Shown here piece by piece: positions 53,243-62,252 of a DNA stretch of 64,000 nt; within the stretch, counting starts at the first letter, position 1; each line of letters opens with the position of its first letter. The notes beneath the pieces were generated by a model. It was given only the letters and a program-made list of their open reading frames with translations, had not been told where the DNA came from and did not search any database. Made by a program: the position numbers and the translations under genes. Origin of the DNA: JAUILA01 sp050289805. GTDB taxonomy: Bacteria; Bacteroidota; Bacteroidia; Cytophagales; Cyclobacteriaceae. The stretch covers positions 248,001-312,000 of the forward strand of contig JBNKGL010000001.1 of the NCBI GenBank assembly GCA_050289805.1. The letters run 5' to 3'.

Positions 53243-53911
53243 TTATTCAACTTCTTGAAATAGGTTGGCCGGCAATGACTTTTGCAGATAGGCTGTCGCC
53301 TGGGTATAGGGTTCAGGCACCTCAAACCTGAGATGAATTTCATTTTCCCTTGCGTTCATTCCCAGTATTTTACGTCCGAACGGGGCTTCGGCACGCGACA
53401 GAAATATTTGGGTGCCCTCGGGAATGACACCATCGGTAATAAATTTCTGAAGTTCAGCATCCGGCACAGCGAGGTAAACCAGCGGATCATTATTTCGCAG
53501 CTGAGCGCCTGCAAACTGAACGAAAGCCTTCAGGTGCGGGGAAGTATTGGAAATGAAGAAATCATAATCCTTAACTGTTGTTGATACCGTAAGTGCTTCT
53601 GTTCCCGTATAGCCATAATACATCAGAAAAAGGCCGGCGAGTACGATGAGAAGTAATATCCAGAACGCGCCGAAGGTTTTTATGAGGGCCACCAGGGCAA
53701 GGGGCGTGATAATGCCTCCAATCACAAGCGGAAGCCAGAGGATCCGATGACGGATCATAAGATTTTTAATCTGTTCCCGGGGAAAAACTTCTTTTTTATC
53801 GCCAGCCTGACGTACCACTATACCTCCCATGGTAAGGAAGACTTCTGAGGATGGGTTTTTTGCCTGGCCAAGGGGGCATCGGGCGATTACGGGCGAACCT
53901 TCAACAAACAT
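53243..53911 (-). CDS. Uncharacterised membrane protein with two membrane segments
   Basis: A 222-residue protein, read from the ATG at 53911 (MFVEGSPVIARCPLG); a longer frame starting at 53959 overlaps the upstream gene. Residues 22-50 look like a short beta domain (FLTMGGIVVRQAGDKKEV), then two membrane helices (about 65-85 and 90-108) and a soluble C-terminal half. The N-terminal part plus helix hairpin recalls bacterial PH-like membrane proteins, but I do not recognise the family. It lies one base after the stop of the 79-codon gene upstream and 33 bases before the acyltransferase gene. Confidence 0.6.
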   Translation of the reverse strand: MFVEGSPVIARCPLGQAKNPSSEVFLTMGGIVVRQAGDKKEVFPREQIKNLMIRHRILWLPLVIGGIITPLALVALIKTFGAFWILLLIVLAGLFLMYYGYTGTEALTVSTTVKDYDFFISNTSPHLKAFVQFAGAQLRNNDPLVYLAVPDAELQKFITDGVIPEGTQIFLSRAEAPFGRKILGMNARENEIHLRFEVPEPYTQATAYLQKSLPANLFQEVE

Positions 53912-53912
53912 A

Positions 53913-54152
53913 TTATAATAGTCTTTCCTGTGCGGAAACAGTATCCATGTGCATTTCATGAAAACGGCGGGTTACACCCTTCATGAACTCCGTATCCATT
54001 AAAACGGGAATCTCGGATTCACTGATATCCATCTGATCAATCTTAAAGGATTGTTCGTACGGACCGCTTTCGATCTTGATGATAAATTTACCATTCCAGT
54101 CGAAAAGGCTTATTTTATATAGTTCGTGGGGGATATCTCCGATAACTCGCAT
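53913..54152 (-). CDS. Small uncharacterised protein (79 residues)
   Basis: A short soluble protein (MRVIGDIPHELYKISLFDWNG), probably beta-rich at the N-terminus (KFIIKIESGPYEQSFKI) and helical at the end. No motif recognised. The gene stops one base before the next gene starts on the same strand, which supports it being real and co-expressed with it. The N-terminal part looks like a single small domain. Confidence 0.6.
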   Translation of the reverse strand: MRVIGDIPHELYKISLFDWNGKFIIKIESGPYEQSFKIDQMDISESEIPVLMDTEFMKGVTRRFHEMHMDTVSAQERLL

Positions 54153-54269
54153 ACTAGCAGGGTATAGAATTCGTTAATTCATTGATTTGTCAACAAGGCA
54201 ACAAAACTTTAGACAAATATTGTAACTTATTCTTTAAATTTAATGTTCACATAACCGAGATTAGTAGCA

Positions 54270-57215
54270 TTGTTTCCTGATTTGAAGATATACAGCAGGC
54301 TTTCCGGATGGCTGCGGGCCATAATGGTGTTGGGAATTTTCCTGATTTCAGCAACATCTTCCTATGCAACACACCTTCGTGCCGGTGAGATTACCGTAGA
54401 GAAAGTGGATGGCTGTGGAAGCCTTACCGTAAAAATTACCATTACCGTTTTTACCGATACCGGTTCCGATATCAATTTTGGTGACGGGTTTCTCTTTTTT
54501 GGAGATGGAACGGATCCTATCGTTCTTCCTACGATAGAGGAGGATACGCGGCCAGATCTCGGTCCGGAAGTTGGAATTGCTTCATTCTCCATTGAATATA
54601 CCTATTCTTCGCCCGGTGTATATAAGATCGGCTATTTGGAGCCCAACCGGAATGACGACATTGTAAACGTCGGAAATTCGGTGAACACGACTTTCTATGT
54701 GGAAACACAGATTATCATCAGTCCGTTTGTAGGCTGCAATAATAGCCCTGTGCTGCTGATCCCGCCTATTGACAGGGCATGTCCCGGAGTGGCATTCTAT
54801 CACAATCCGGGCGCCTTCGATCCGGATGGCGACAGTATTGCGTTTGAGCTGGTGATTCCGAAGAAAGAAAAAGATACCAATGTTGACAACTGGACGAACC
54901 CTGCCGATCTGAGCGATAGCAACGAGGATGAAACCGGTGCTGCCACCTTTTCAATTGACCCCATAACGGGTGAGCTTGAATGGAATGCCCCGACCATTAC
55001 GGGGGAATATACGGTTGCCTTCATAGTGAAGGAATACAGAAAACTGGATGGTGAATACGTGCAGCTCGGTTATGTAACCCGGGACATGCAGATCATCGTG
55101 GAGGATTGCGATAATGAGCGTCCTGAGCTTGAAATTCCTGATGATATATGCGTAGAAGCCGGAACCCTGATCGATGCCGAAATTTTGGGATTTGACCCCG
55201 ATTTCGATAGCGTTAAAATCGAGGTTTTCAGTGAAATTCTCAATAACGGAAATGTATCGTATTCGCCAAACCCGGCGAGGTTCCAGACTGTGGAGCCCAA
55301 CGGGGCGAAATTGAATTTCCAGTGGCAGACTACCTGTGCGGATGTTCGTACGAATGCATACCAGGTAATTTTCAAGATTACCGATAAGCCTCCGAGAACA
55401 GGCAGTCCGCCGATCAAACAGCCCAGCCTGGTGAGTTTTGCGACATGGAATATCACCGTTGTCGGACCGAGTCCCGAAGTAACGGGCGTTACGCAGGATG
55501 GTCAGGGACTGCTGTTGAACTGGGATCGTTACAATCAAATATGCCAGGATAACCTGGGCAGGGATATCGCCAGTAATTTCGAGATCTGGAGGAGGATAGA
55601 TTCCAATCCGTATATGCCTGACGAATGTGAGACCGGAATCAGGGAAGATGCAGGCTATGAGCTGATCGGTACAGCACCGATTGATGCAACGAGCTTCAAG
55701 GACAATAACCTCGTTGCGGCAGCGAAATATTGCTACAGGATCGTTGCGGTCTTCCCTACGGCGGGTGCCCCCAGGAGTATCGTTTCTGATGAGGTATGTT
55801 ATGAATTTGTTCCGGCAGACAAGCCGGTCATTACCCACGTGTCGATCGATAAGACCGGCACGACCGATGGTGAAATTATTGTAGGATGGAGAGAGCCATT
55901 CCCGCAGGATCTTGATCCGAATGTTTATCCGCATCCATACCGTTATATCATTGAACGGAATGAAGGCGCGAATAACACAGGCGGATTTACAGAGGTGGCA
56001 ACCGTGACGGTTAATAGTGCTACTACCGACAGCCTTGGTATTCGTGATACGGGATTGAATACCCGGGACCTGATCTATAATTACCGGATACGTCTTGAAA
56101 TACCGAACGGACCGGGTGGAAGCAATGATCCGCTTTTCTCCGAGCAGGCCTCGACGGTTCGCCTTGATCCAACACCCTTATTCCAGGAGATTGAACTCAA
56201 CTGGAATGCTCAGGTACCCTGGTCCAATGTAATTTCTTCCCCTCCAGGCTCCGAACACCTGGTGTATCGCGGTTTTGAAGGAGATTCGGAAGAAGACCTT
56301 GTATTGATCGCAAGGGTGGATGTGAACGGGAACGGGTTCCGGTATCTTGATGCCGGTCCGCTTGACAATAATCTGCTGTATTGCTACAGGGTGCTTACAA
56401 AGGGAACGTATGGTAATCCAAATATCACAACTCCCTTACTCAACTATTCACAGATCACCTGTACGCAGCCCAGCGATTCAATTCCGCCATGTGCTCCGTT
56501 GATTACGGTGAATAATCCTTCATGCGAGGAATTCCTGGCTACCGCTTCCTGTAATTTTGACAATTTCAGTAATGAGCTCACCTGGGATACGGATTTCGGC
56601 AGCGACTGTCAGAATGATATTCGCACCTACGAGATCTGGTACAAACCGGATACCGAAAGTGAATATCGTTTGGTCGGAACTTCGCCAACCACTTCATTTA
56701 TACACGACCGGGATGAGAACGGGCAGTTGTTAACGTCCTTCAAGGGATGTTATAAGGTCCGTGCGATAGACCGTTCGAATAATGTTGGTGAATTCAGTGA
56801 AGAAGTATGCGTGGATAATTGTCCGTACTATGAACTTCCGAACGTGTTCACTCCAAACGGTGACGGTTGTAATGATGTCTTCAGCGCCTATCATGACCGT
56901 GGTGGAGTGGATGAATCAGGCTTTGGAAAATGCGGCGATATCGATGCCTCCAAATGTGCCCGGTTTGTGCGACGTGTAGATCTTACGATCTATAACCGTT
57001 GGGGAGGAGTTGTTTATACCTACACTGGTTTTGGTCCTTCAGAGCGGACCGACGAAAATTCCAATTCAATTTATATTGATTGGGATGGTGTTGGTGATAA
57101 CGGCAACGAGGTAGCCTCCGGAGTATATTACTACCAGGCGGAAGTGACATTCGATGTTGTTGATCCTTCAACTGCCAAACAGACGATAAAGGGATGGGTC
57201 CAGATCCTTCGTTAA
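54270..57215 (+). CDS. Large exported protein with C-terminal gliding-type (T9SS type B) sorting domain
   Basis: A 981-residue secreted or surface protein. Read from a TTG at 54270, it begins with a positively charged segment and a signal peptide (RAIMVLGIFLISATSSYA); an ATG at 54324 is the alternative start. Residues 35-290 are a beta-rich region with PNFG-like motifs, then several fibronectin/immunoglobulin-like repeats (about 300-850). The end, from about 855 (ELPNVFTPNGDGCNDVF) to the C-terminus (YNRWGGVVYTY, IKGWVQILR), is the CHU_C/gliding-associated type B sorting domain. It is predicted to be a type IX secretion substrate; PorX in this window regulates that system. No enzymatic domain seen. 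Confidence 0.88.
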   Translation: MFPDLKIYSRLSGWLRAIMVLGIFLISATSSYATHLRAGEITVEKVDGCGSLTVKITITVFTDTGSDINFGDGFLFFGDGTDPIVLPTIEEDTRPDLGPEVGIASFSIEYTYSSPGVYKIGYLEPNRNDDIVNVGNSVNTTFYVETQIIISPFVGCNNSPVLLIPPIDRACPGVAFYHNPGAFDPDGDSIAFELVIPKKEKDTNVDNWTNPADLSDSNEDETGAATFSIDPITGELEWNAPTITGEYTVAFIVKEYRKLDGEYVQLGYVTRDMQIIVEDCDNERPELEIPDDICVEAGTLIDAEILGFDPDFDSVKIEVFSEILNNGNVSYSPNPARFQTVEPNGAKLNFQWQTTCADVRTNAYQVIFKITDKPPRTGSPPIKQPSLVSFATWNITVVGPSPEVTGVTQDGQGLLLNWDRYNQICQDNLGRDIASNFEIWRRIDSNPYMPDECETGIREDAGYELIGTAPIDATSFKDNNLVAAAKYCYRIVAVFPTAGAPRSIVSDEVCYEFVPADKPVITHVSIDKTGTTDGEIIVGWREPFPQDLDPNVYPHPYRYIIERNEGANNTGGFTEVATVTVNSATTDSLGIRDTGLNTRDLIYNYRIRLEIPNGPGGSNDPLFSEQASTVRLDPTPLFQEIELNWNAQVPWSNVISSPPGSEHLVYRGFEGDSEEDLVLIARVDVNGNGFRYLDAGPLDNNLLYCYRVLTKGTYGNPNITTPLLNYSQITCTQPSDSIPPCAPLITVNNPSCEEFLATASCNFDNFSNELTWDTDFGSDCQNDIRTYEIWYKPDTESEYRLVGTSPTTSFIHDRDENGQLLTSFKGCYKVRAIDRSNNVGEFSEEVCVDNCPYYELPNVFTPNGDGCNDVFSAYHDRGGVDESGFGKCGDIDASKCARFVRRVDLTIYNRWGGVVYTYTGFGPSERTDENSNSIYIDWDGVGDNGNEVASGVYYYQAEVTFDVVDPSTAKQTIKGWVQILR

Positions 57216-57625
57216 ACAGAAACGGTTCACCTATCATATTCTTCGACGGTGTATGCAACCTTTGCAACGGCTTTGTAAATTTTATCATTGACCGGGACCG
57301 CAAGGGATTATTCAAATTTTCCTCGCTGCAGTCGGACGCTGCCCGTGAATTGCTGGCGGCTTATCCTGATATCATTACCGGAGATGATCCTGAAAGTGTT
57401 GTATTGCTTACCGGTGACGGACGGGTATTTTCCGAGAGTGACGCAGTGCTGGAGATTGCAGGTCTGATGGGGGGAGTTTGGCCAGCTTTTAAGGCGTTCA
57501 AAGTGTTCCCCCGTGGATTCCGGGATGCCGTTTACCGCTGGGTCGCGCGAAACCGATATCGCTGGTTTGGAAAGCGTGATGTATGCAGGATGCCCACACC
57601 GGAGCTGAAAGGTCGATTTGTCTGA
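57194..57625 (+). CDS. DCC-family thiol-disulfide oxidoreductase-like protein (DUF393)
   Basis: A 143-residue protein with the signature DGVCNLC, Cys21 and Cys24. The remainder is typical of DUF393: GLFKFSSLQSDAAREL, then SDAVLEIAGLMGG. It has no clear signal peptide. Its start overlaps the end of the large secreted protein by 22 bases, so it may be co-translated. The function is not established. Confidence 0.85.
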   Translation: MGPDPSLNRNGSPIIFFDGVCNLCNGFVNFIIDRDRKGLFKFSSLQSDAARELLAAYPDIITGDDPESVVLLTGDGRVFSESDAVLEIAGLMGGVWPAFKAFKVFPRGFRDAVYRWVARNRYRWFGKRDVCRMPTPELKGRFV

Positions 57626-57656
57626 AAAGGTTGAGCAATCAGGATGCATAATGTTT

Positions 57657-57686
57657 TTTGGTTAGCATTGGAAATCCCTAACTTTG
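57657..57686 (+). promoter_or_regulatory. fabD: Promoter of fabD
   Basis: TTTG at 57657-57660, an 18-base spacer, then TAACTTTG at 57679-57686, both exact matches; the ATG is at 57712, 25 bases further. Confidence 0.65.
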
Positions 57687-57711
57687 CGCCCATCAGAAAA
57701 AACACCGTAAC

Positions 57712-58584
57712 ATGACAGCATATGTATTTCCGGGCCAGGGTGCCCAGTTTCCCGGTATGGGGAAAGATCTTTACGAGCAAAATGAACAGGCACGCGCACT
57801 TTTTGAGCGCGCTAATGAAATCCTCGGTTTCCGGATCACGGATATCATGTTTGAGGGTACGGCTGAAGAGCTGAAACAAACCAAAGTTACACAGCCTGCA
57901 ATCTTTCTTCATTCTGTAATCCTGGCATTAACCTCCGATAATTTCGCCCCTGACATGGTGGCGGGTCATTCACTTGGTGAATTTTCCGCACTTGTGGCAA
58001 ATAAGACCCTTGATTTTGAGGATGGGCTGAAGCTTGTTTTTCAGCGTGCGCTGGCGATGCAAAAGGCCTGTGAGATCAATCCGTCTACGATGGCAGCAAT
58101 CCTGGGACTGGACGATAAGGTTGTGGAGGACGTTTGCGCGGGTATTGATGAGGTTGTAGTGGCGGCCAACTATAACTGCCCGGGTCAGCTGGTAATTTCC
58201 GGTTCCAATGCGGGCATCGAGATTGCCTGCGAAAAGATGAAGGAAGCGGGTGCAAAGCGGGCGTTGCCATTACCAGTAGGCGGAGCGTTTCATTCGCCCT
58301 TGATGGAGCCGGCACGTGCCGAGCTTGCGGCAGCGATTGAGTCGACAACATTCAATACGCCTATATGCCCTGTATATCAGAATGCCAATGCCCTGCCGTC
58401 TACCGATGTGGCGGCAATCCGGGAACAGCTGATCATACAGCTCACTGCCCCCGTACGCTGGACGCAATCGGTTCAAAAGATGGTGGAGGACGGTGCCACA
58501 AAATTCATCGAATGCGGGCCGGGGAAAGTCCTGCAGGGATTGATCCGCAAGATCGCTCCTGAGGCGGAAGTGGAATCGATCTGA
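57712..58584 (+). CDS. fabD: Malonyl-CoA:ACP transacylase
   Basis: Loads malonyl groups onto ACP for fatty acid synthesis; 290 residues. The GHSLG motif has Ser87; His194 in GGAFHSPLM is the other catalytic residue. The N-terminus TAYVFPGQGAQFPGMGKDL is typical. It has its own promoter and no downstream partner. Confidence 0.97.
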   Translation: MTAYVFPGQGAQFPGMGKDLYEQNEQARALFERANEILGFRITDIMFEGTAEELKQTKVTQPAIFLHSVILALTSDNFAPDMVAGHSLGEFSALVANKTLDFEDGLKLVFQRALAMQKACEINPSTMAAILGLDDKVVEDVCAGIDEVVVAANYNCPGQLVISGSNAGIEIACEKMKEAGAKRALPLPVGGAFHSPLMEPARAELAAAIESTTFNTPICPVYQNANALPSTDVAAIREQLIIQLTAPVRWTQSVQKMVEDGATKFIECGPGKVLQGLIRKIAPEAEVESI

Positions 58585-58862
58585 TTATTCAATAGTATTT
58601 AAGGCGGTAAAATGGTATCGACCCGCGTATGACGGGATGGATGATCATTTTCAATTGTCCGTTGGGAGAAGTATTTTCCCCACAATCAGGGGTTTGGGGT
58701 GGACTGATATTAATCGAACATTAGTTTTGATTTGTTTGGGGGAGCAGTTGGATTGCCCATATTTTTCCAGCCAATAATTTTCTGATCGGAATTTTCGGTT
58801 GTCCGTACCAGGGCATATTTTACCCCTGAAAAGGGGGTTCGTGGGGCATGTTCAACCTTACC
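58585..58862. other. 278-base intergenic region, no gene seen
   Basis: Between fabD and the minus-strand lipoprotein gene. I see no open frame of note. There is a short hairpin ACCCC/GGGGT near 58825 and a CCCG/CGGG pair near 58620; neither is a convincing terminator. The region marks the change from compact core genes to a looser accessory region. Confidence 0.5.
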
Positions 58863-59495
58863 CTAGTTCAGGGCGATTTGTTCGGTAATAAATTCGAATG
58901 ATTTTCCGCTTTGAAACTCTATCTTCACCGTGATTTGATGCTGGTTCGGTGTAATTACCTCGTTTGTTTTGAGGGCAAATAGATAAAGGCTGGATTCGCT
59001 TTCAGATCTGCTATCAAGAAAAATACTTTCTCCCATGAAGCCATTAAGTGCTTCTTCAAGTGATTGAATCAGGGATTCATTGTAATAATTGTAAGCGCAA
59101 TCCGATGCATCCAGGCAGCCCGGGGCCACGGATATCGGAATGAACAAGTTCTTCAATTCACTTCCAGCCGGATAGGTTGAGTTTAGATCGGCGTTACTTC
59201 TTATCGAAACGGTTTTTATTTTATCTGTTAGTGAATAGGCTAAATCAGCTCTCAAATTTCCGCCGAAATTGGTTTTTTGGAGACAATAATTACCACTGCT
59301 ATTTGTATCCAGCAAAAGTGCGTATTCATTAGCTGTTACTGTTTCCCCGGAACCGACTGTACTGTTATTGTTAAGCGAATAGTTCCTGATGGAGGAAAAG
59401 TCCAGCTGGTAACATAATGTATCTTCTTTTTGAATACAGGATTCAAGCAAGCTGTTTGCAAGGACAAAGAACGCGATCAGTATTATTTTTTTCAT
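58863..59495 (-). CDS. Hypothetical lipoprotein
   Basis: A 210-residue lipoprotein. The signal peptide MKKIILIAFFVLANSLLESC ends in a lipobox with Cys20. The rest is Ser/Asn-rich with predicted beta strands, several cysteines and no recognised motif. It may resemble small lipoproteins of the DUF5034 kind, but I am not sure. The nearest upstream feature is a 10-bp inverted repeat at 59664-59688. Confidence 0.7.
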   Translation of the reverse strand: MKKIILIAFFVLANSLLESCIQKEDTLCYQLDFSSIRNYSLNNNSTVGSGETVTANEYALLLDTNSSGNYCLQKTNFGGNLRADLAYSLTDKIKTVSIRSNADLNSTYPAGSELKNLFIPISVAPGCLDASDCAYNYYNESLIQSLEEALNGFMGESIFLDSRSESESSLYLFALKTNEVITPNQHQITVKIEFQSGKSFEFITEQIALN

Positions 59496-59663
59496 CGAGC
59501 AGCAGGATATAATTAAAGAGATTCAATAAAATGCGTTAACCACTGATTCTCCTCGTGGAATAAAAGTGCTTAAAAGAAATAACAGTATTTGATTCAGGCC
59601 TTTATTTAATTGTTAAATTTTGCCTGATCAGTACTTTCATTTCAGGTTCCTCATCTGAATCCC

Positions 59664-59688
59664 TAAGGTATTAGGAAATAATACCTTA
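59664..59688. repeat. Perfect 10-bp inverted repeat upstream of the lipoprotein gene
   Basis: TAAGGTATTA (59664-59673), a 5-base loop GGAAA, and TAATACCTTA (59679-59688). No T run follows on either strand. It lies 169 bases before the lipoprotein start and 41 bases after the NTF2-like stop. It could be a terminator stem without a tract, an operator or an RNA structure. Confidence 0.5.
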
Positions 59689-59728
59689 AGGATTAATTTA
59701 TTTCACTTTAAACACTGGCATCCGGATC

Positions 59729-60313
59729 TTAAGAATTCAATGCCTTTCTCAATTGCTTTCTTGTTCTAAGGAACAGGAAAGTTGGAATCAAGGCAATGAC
59801 CAGCCCTAAAAGCAGGCCTTGAAATACAAATCTTAGTGTTTGAGGAGTTTCAATATCATGCCTGTGATTCCAGAATTCAACGATTTTACCATCTTCAATC
59901 CTGAATACATTGATAATGTTGAATGGTTTTGTAGTACCAAGTATGAAACGACCTAACAATGTTTTTGGGTTGTCAAACGAGGAAGTCCAATGCGTGACAA
60001 CTAAATTACCTTCCGCGACCTGGTAATTAATTTTACCACCAAGCTCTCCATTCTCCCAGAAGAAATCGGCAATATTTTTTTGCTCAATGGCAGCTTCGGT
60101 AATTCCTTTTCGATCACCAATGTCATGAACCACATATTGATCCGCAACATATTTTTTATAATTCTCTGTGTTGTTAGAGAACCACAAATCTTCGTAAAAT
60201 GCCCGTGCAATCGCCTTGTTGGCTTCAGGACTATTTTGGGAATTGGTGCTGTTTTGTGAATGAATCACCTGTGTGCTCAGGCAGATAGTCACTATTAATA
60301 CTATTTTTCTCAT
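59729..60313 (-). CDS. Exported NTF2/SnoaL-like protein with C-terminal membrane anchor
   Basis: A 194-residue protein. A signal peptide (MRKIVLIVTICLSTQVIHS) precedes a SnoaL/NTF2-like domain (about 35-155: AIARAFYEDLW, YVVHDIGDRKG, VVTHWTS, and RIEDGKIVEFWNHRHDIE). A C-terminal segment (about 162-183, FVFQGLLLGLVIALIPTFLF) would anchor it, with a basic tail. Its partner gene, an AraC regulator, lies 88 bases upstream on the same strand. Substrate unknown. Confidence 0.75.
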   Translation of the reverse strand: MRKIVLIVTICLSTQVIHSQNSTNSQNSPEANKAIARAFYEDLWFSNNTENYKKYVADQYVVHDIGDRKGITEAAIEQKNIADFFWENGELGGKINYQVAEGNLVVTHWTSSFDNPKTLLGRFILGTTKPFNIINVFRIEDGKIVEFWNHRHDIETPQTLRFVFQGLLLGLVIALIPTFLFLRTRKQLRKALNS

Positions 60314-60401
60314 GATCGTCTTTTTTTATGCAAACTATGGCACACGGACTATCATGCATTAATGCCAAAAGCCGCTTGATTAGTGCAATTGGACGAAAAC
60401 A

Positions 60402-61340
60402 TCAATTCGACTCTGAAGGAAGCACCCCAAAATATTTTTTATATGCCTTTGTGAAGTTTGAAGGGTGGGAATAGCCCAGTATATAACTTACTTCGGTCGG
60501 ACTTTTACCTTTGTTCTGAATTTCTGTCCTGGCATATTCCATTCTAACACGATTATGATATTCGATGGGGGGAAGACCAAATACCTGTTTAAACGAAGCC
60601 TTAAATTTTGATTTTCCCATATTGGCTGTGTTCGCAAGCTCTGTAAGTGTGGGAATCTGCGGGGTAGTGGGATTTCGTAATTTCGTTGATATTTGAAAGA
60701 TCCTCCGGAGATCCTCAGGGTGAAGTTTTCCAGGATTGACACCTTTTTGGTGACTTCTAAGTTTATCGAAAAAGTGCTGCATGAAATCAAGCAGAAGCCC
60801 GTGGCATTTAATTTTATTGTTCATGGCAGAAAGGGCAACTGACAGCTTGCTTTCCAGTACGGGATCCAGGTCTTCATATACCAAACTCTTATCCCTGTCT
60901 ATTATGCTTTCCCAGTCCTCAAAATAAGATTTCAGAAATGTATCACTGAAATGTATGGAAGCCAATTCCGAATCAACATTCGGAGGAATGGGAGTGATAA
61001 TTTCCAGATCAGGGCCATACAGCAAAATGCCGATAGGTGAGTATCTTAAAAATTCAATGGTTTCGTCTCCTACTTTTTTTTCCTGCTTAACGTTGGACAA
61101 ATTAATGTGAATCAGAAACCAATTTGTATCCGGCGGGTTGACAGATTTCATATTGACCGGAACCCTGAATTGGGATTGATGAAAGTAGTAAAACTCCAGT
61201 TCACCAGGGAATTCGACGTACTCCATTTCACCATCAATAATAGCCGGATTCGGCCGAAATCCGGTTTTAGTTTTCGTCAGGTTAAAATATCGGTCAAACT
61301 GATCTTTTATGTTTTGGGTGATGTCAATCTGGACGTCCAT
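60402..61340 (-). CDS. AraC-family transcriptional regulator
   Basis: A 312-residue regulator. The C-terminal 100 residues hold the two helix-turn-helix units of the AraC type (LTELANTANMGKSKFKASFK and VSYILGYSHPSNFTKAYKKYFG). The N-terminal 200 residues have no recognised ligand domain and are not cupin-like by eye. It may control the adjacent NTF2-like gene. It is the only transcription regulator of this type in the window. The start ATG at 61340 is preceded by TAAATTTTG, close to a -7 box. Confidence 0.86.
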   Translation of the reverse strand: MDVQIDITQNIKDQFDRYFNLTKTKTGFRPNPAIIDGEMEYVEFPGELEFYYFHQSQFRVPVNMKSVNPPDTNWFLIHINLSNVKQEKKVGDETIEFLRYSPIGILLYGPDLEIITPIPPNVDSELASIHFSDTFLKSYFEDWESIIDRDKSLVYEDLDPVLESKLSVALSAMNNKIKCHGLLLDFMQHFFDKLRSHQKGVNPGKLHPEDLRRIFQISTKLRNPTTPQIPTLTELANTANMGKSKFKASFKQVFGLPPIEYHNRVRMEYARTEIQNKGKSPTEVSYILGYSHPSNFTKAYKKYFGVLPSESN

Positions 61341-61417
61341 ATCACAAAATTTATTCTGGATTTTCCGATAATAGTTGTCTTCGAATGTTTCTTAAGAATT
61401 TTATCATTCCGGCAAAT

Positions 61418-62176
61418 TTATTTTGTCGCATTAATAATTTCATCGATCAGCATCTCTGTTTCATCACATCTTTCCAGTATTTGCTGATGAAACCATAGGT
61501 TATTATCCAGGAAATTTTCAAACTCCACTTCCTGGAACAACGGATAATATTCGGGTTTAACGTTGGACTTACCGCTCCATGGTAAATTGTCGGCTACATC
61601 CATTTGCTTAAATGATATTTTGGACAATAAATACGGGATGAACTTGTCATTAACCCATGTATCCAACTTCTCCATTCTGATTTTCCTGATCTCCGATAAT
61701 ACATTCCATTTATACAACAGCGCATTGATTTCTTCATTTTTAAGCAGCGCTAATTGGCCACTTTGCATGATGTTTTTAAGTGTATTGTCGGCAAAGGCCA
61801 GTTCATTGGCACCAAAAGAAACATAGAATAAACTGTCTAAATTGTATTTTGACAGTTCCTCGCTGGATGCACCGATCAAATCCATCAGTACCATCTGGGC
61901 ATTCATTTCATCTTTGTTGGTTTGAATGAAGCCCTGTATGATCATTTTGTTCTCCTTAAAGTCTTTGTGAAGCTTTGTGATTATTTCCCGCTCTTCGTTT
62001 CTCTCGATCCTGTTTTGATTCCAGGTGTTGATCTGTAGCGCAATGAGAATGCCTATTACTACAAGTATTATTTCTCCGATGGCATATTTCATATACCTGC
62101 CTGCCTGGCCGGCAGGATTTCCGTTATTGGTTTTTTCCATTAAGTCGTATCGTATTTTTCTAAAGAATTTAATCAT
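61418..62176 (-). CDS. DUF6090 family membrane protein (first copy)
   Basis: A 252-residue protein from the ATG at 62176 (MIKFFRKIRYDLM); an upstream extension of 12 codons is unlikely. A single membrane segment follows the motif RYMKYAIGEIILVVIGILIALQ (about 28-48), the hallmark of DUF6090, and then a long soluble helical part with NTWNQNRIERNEE. The insert NPAGQAGR just before the segment is encoded by a GC-rich repeat. The function of DUF6090 is unknown. It is in tandem with a second copy. Confidence 0.83.
   Translation of the reverse strand: MIKFFRKIRYDLMEKTNNGNPAGQAGRYMKYAIGEIILVVIGILIALQINTWNQNRIERNEEREIITKLHKDFKENKMIIQGFIQTNKDEMNAQMVLMDLIGASSEELSKYNLDSLFYVSFGANELAFADNTLKNIMQSGQLALLKNEEINALLYKWNVLSEIRKIRMEKLDTWVNDKFIPYLLSKISFKQMDVADNLPWSGKSNVKPEYYPLFQEVEFENFLDNNLWFHQQILERCDETEMLIDEIINATK
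62096..62116. repeat. GC-rich palindromic repeat inside the DUF6090 gene
   Basis: A 21-base stretch of CCTGCC/GGCAGG pattern (arms at 62100-62105 and 62111-62116, loop TGGCC) encodes PAGQAG in the minus-strand reading frame. It stands out from its A/T-rich surroundings and is absent from the neighbouring paralog, which has the shorter GRPAAR. Confidence 0.6.
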
Positions 62177-62252
62177 CGATTGGTTCTGATAAAGTGCATA
62201 AACTAAACACACCAGGTTGCAATCCCGATGGGATTTCCGGGGTTGGTTCTTA

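Noticed and set aside
54951..55934. Long minus-strand open frame (327 codons) opposite the secreted protein gene
   Set aside because: It mirrors codon structure of the plus-strand gene; its translation has no family features and is rich in Arg and Ile as shadows are.
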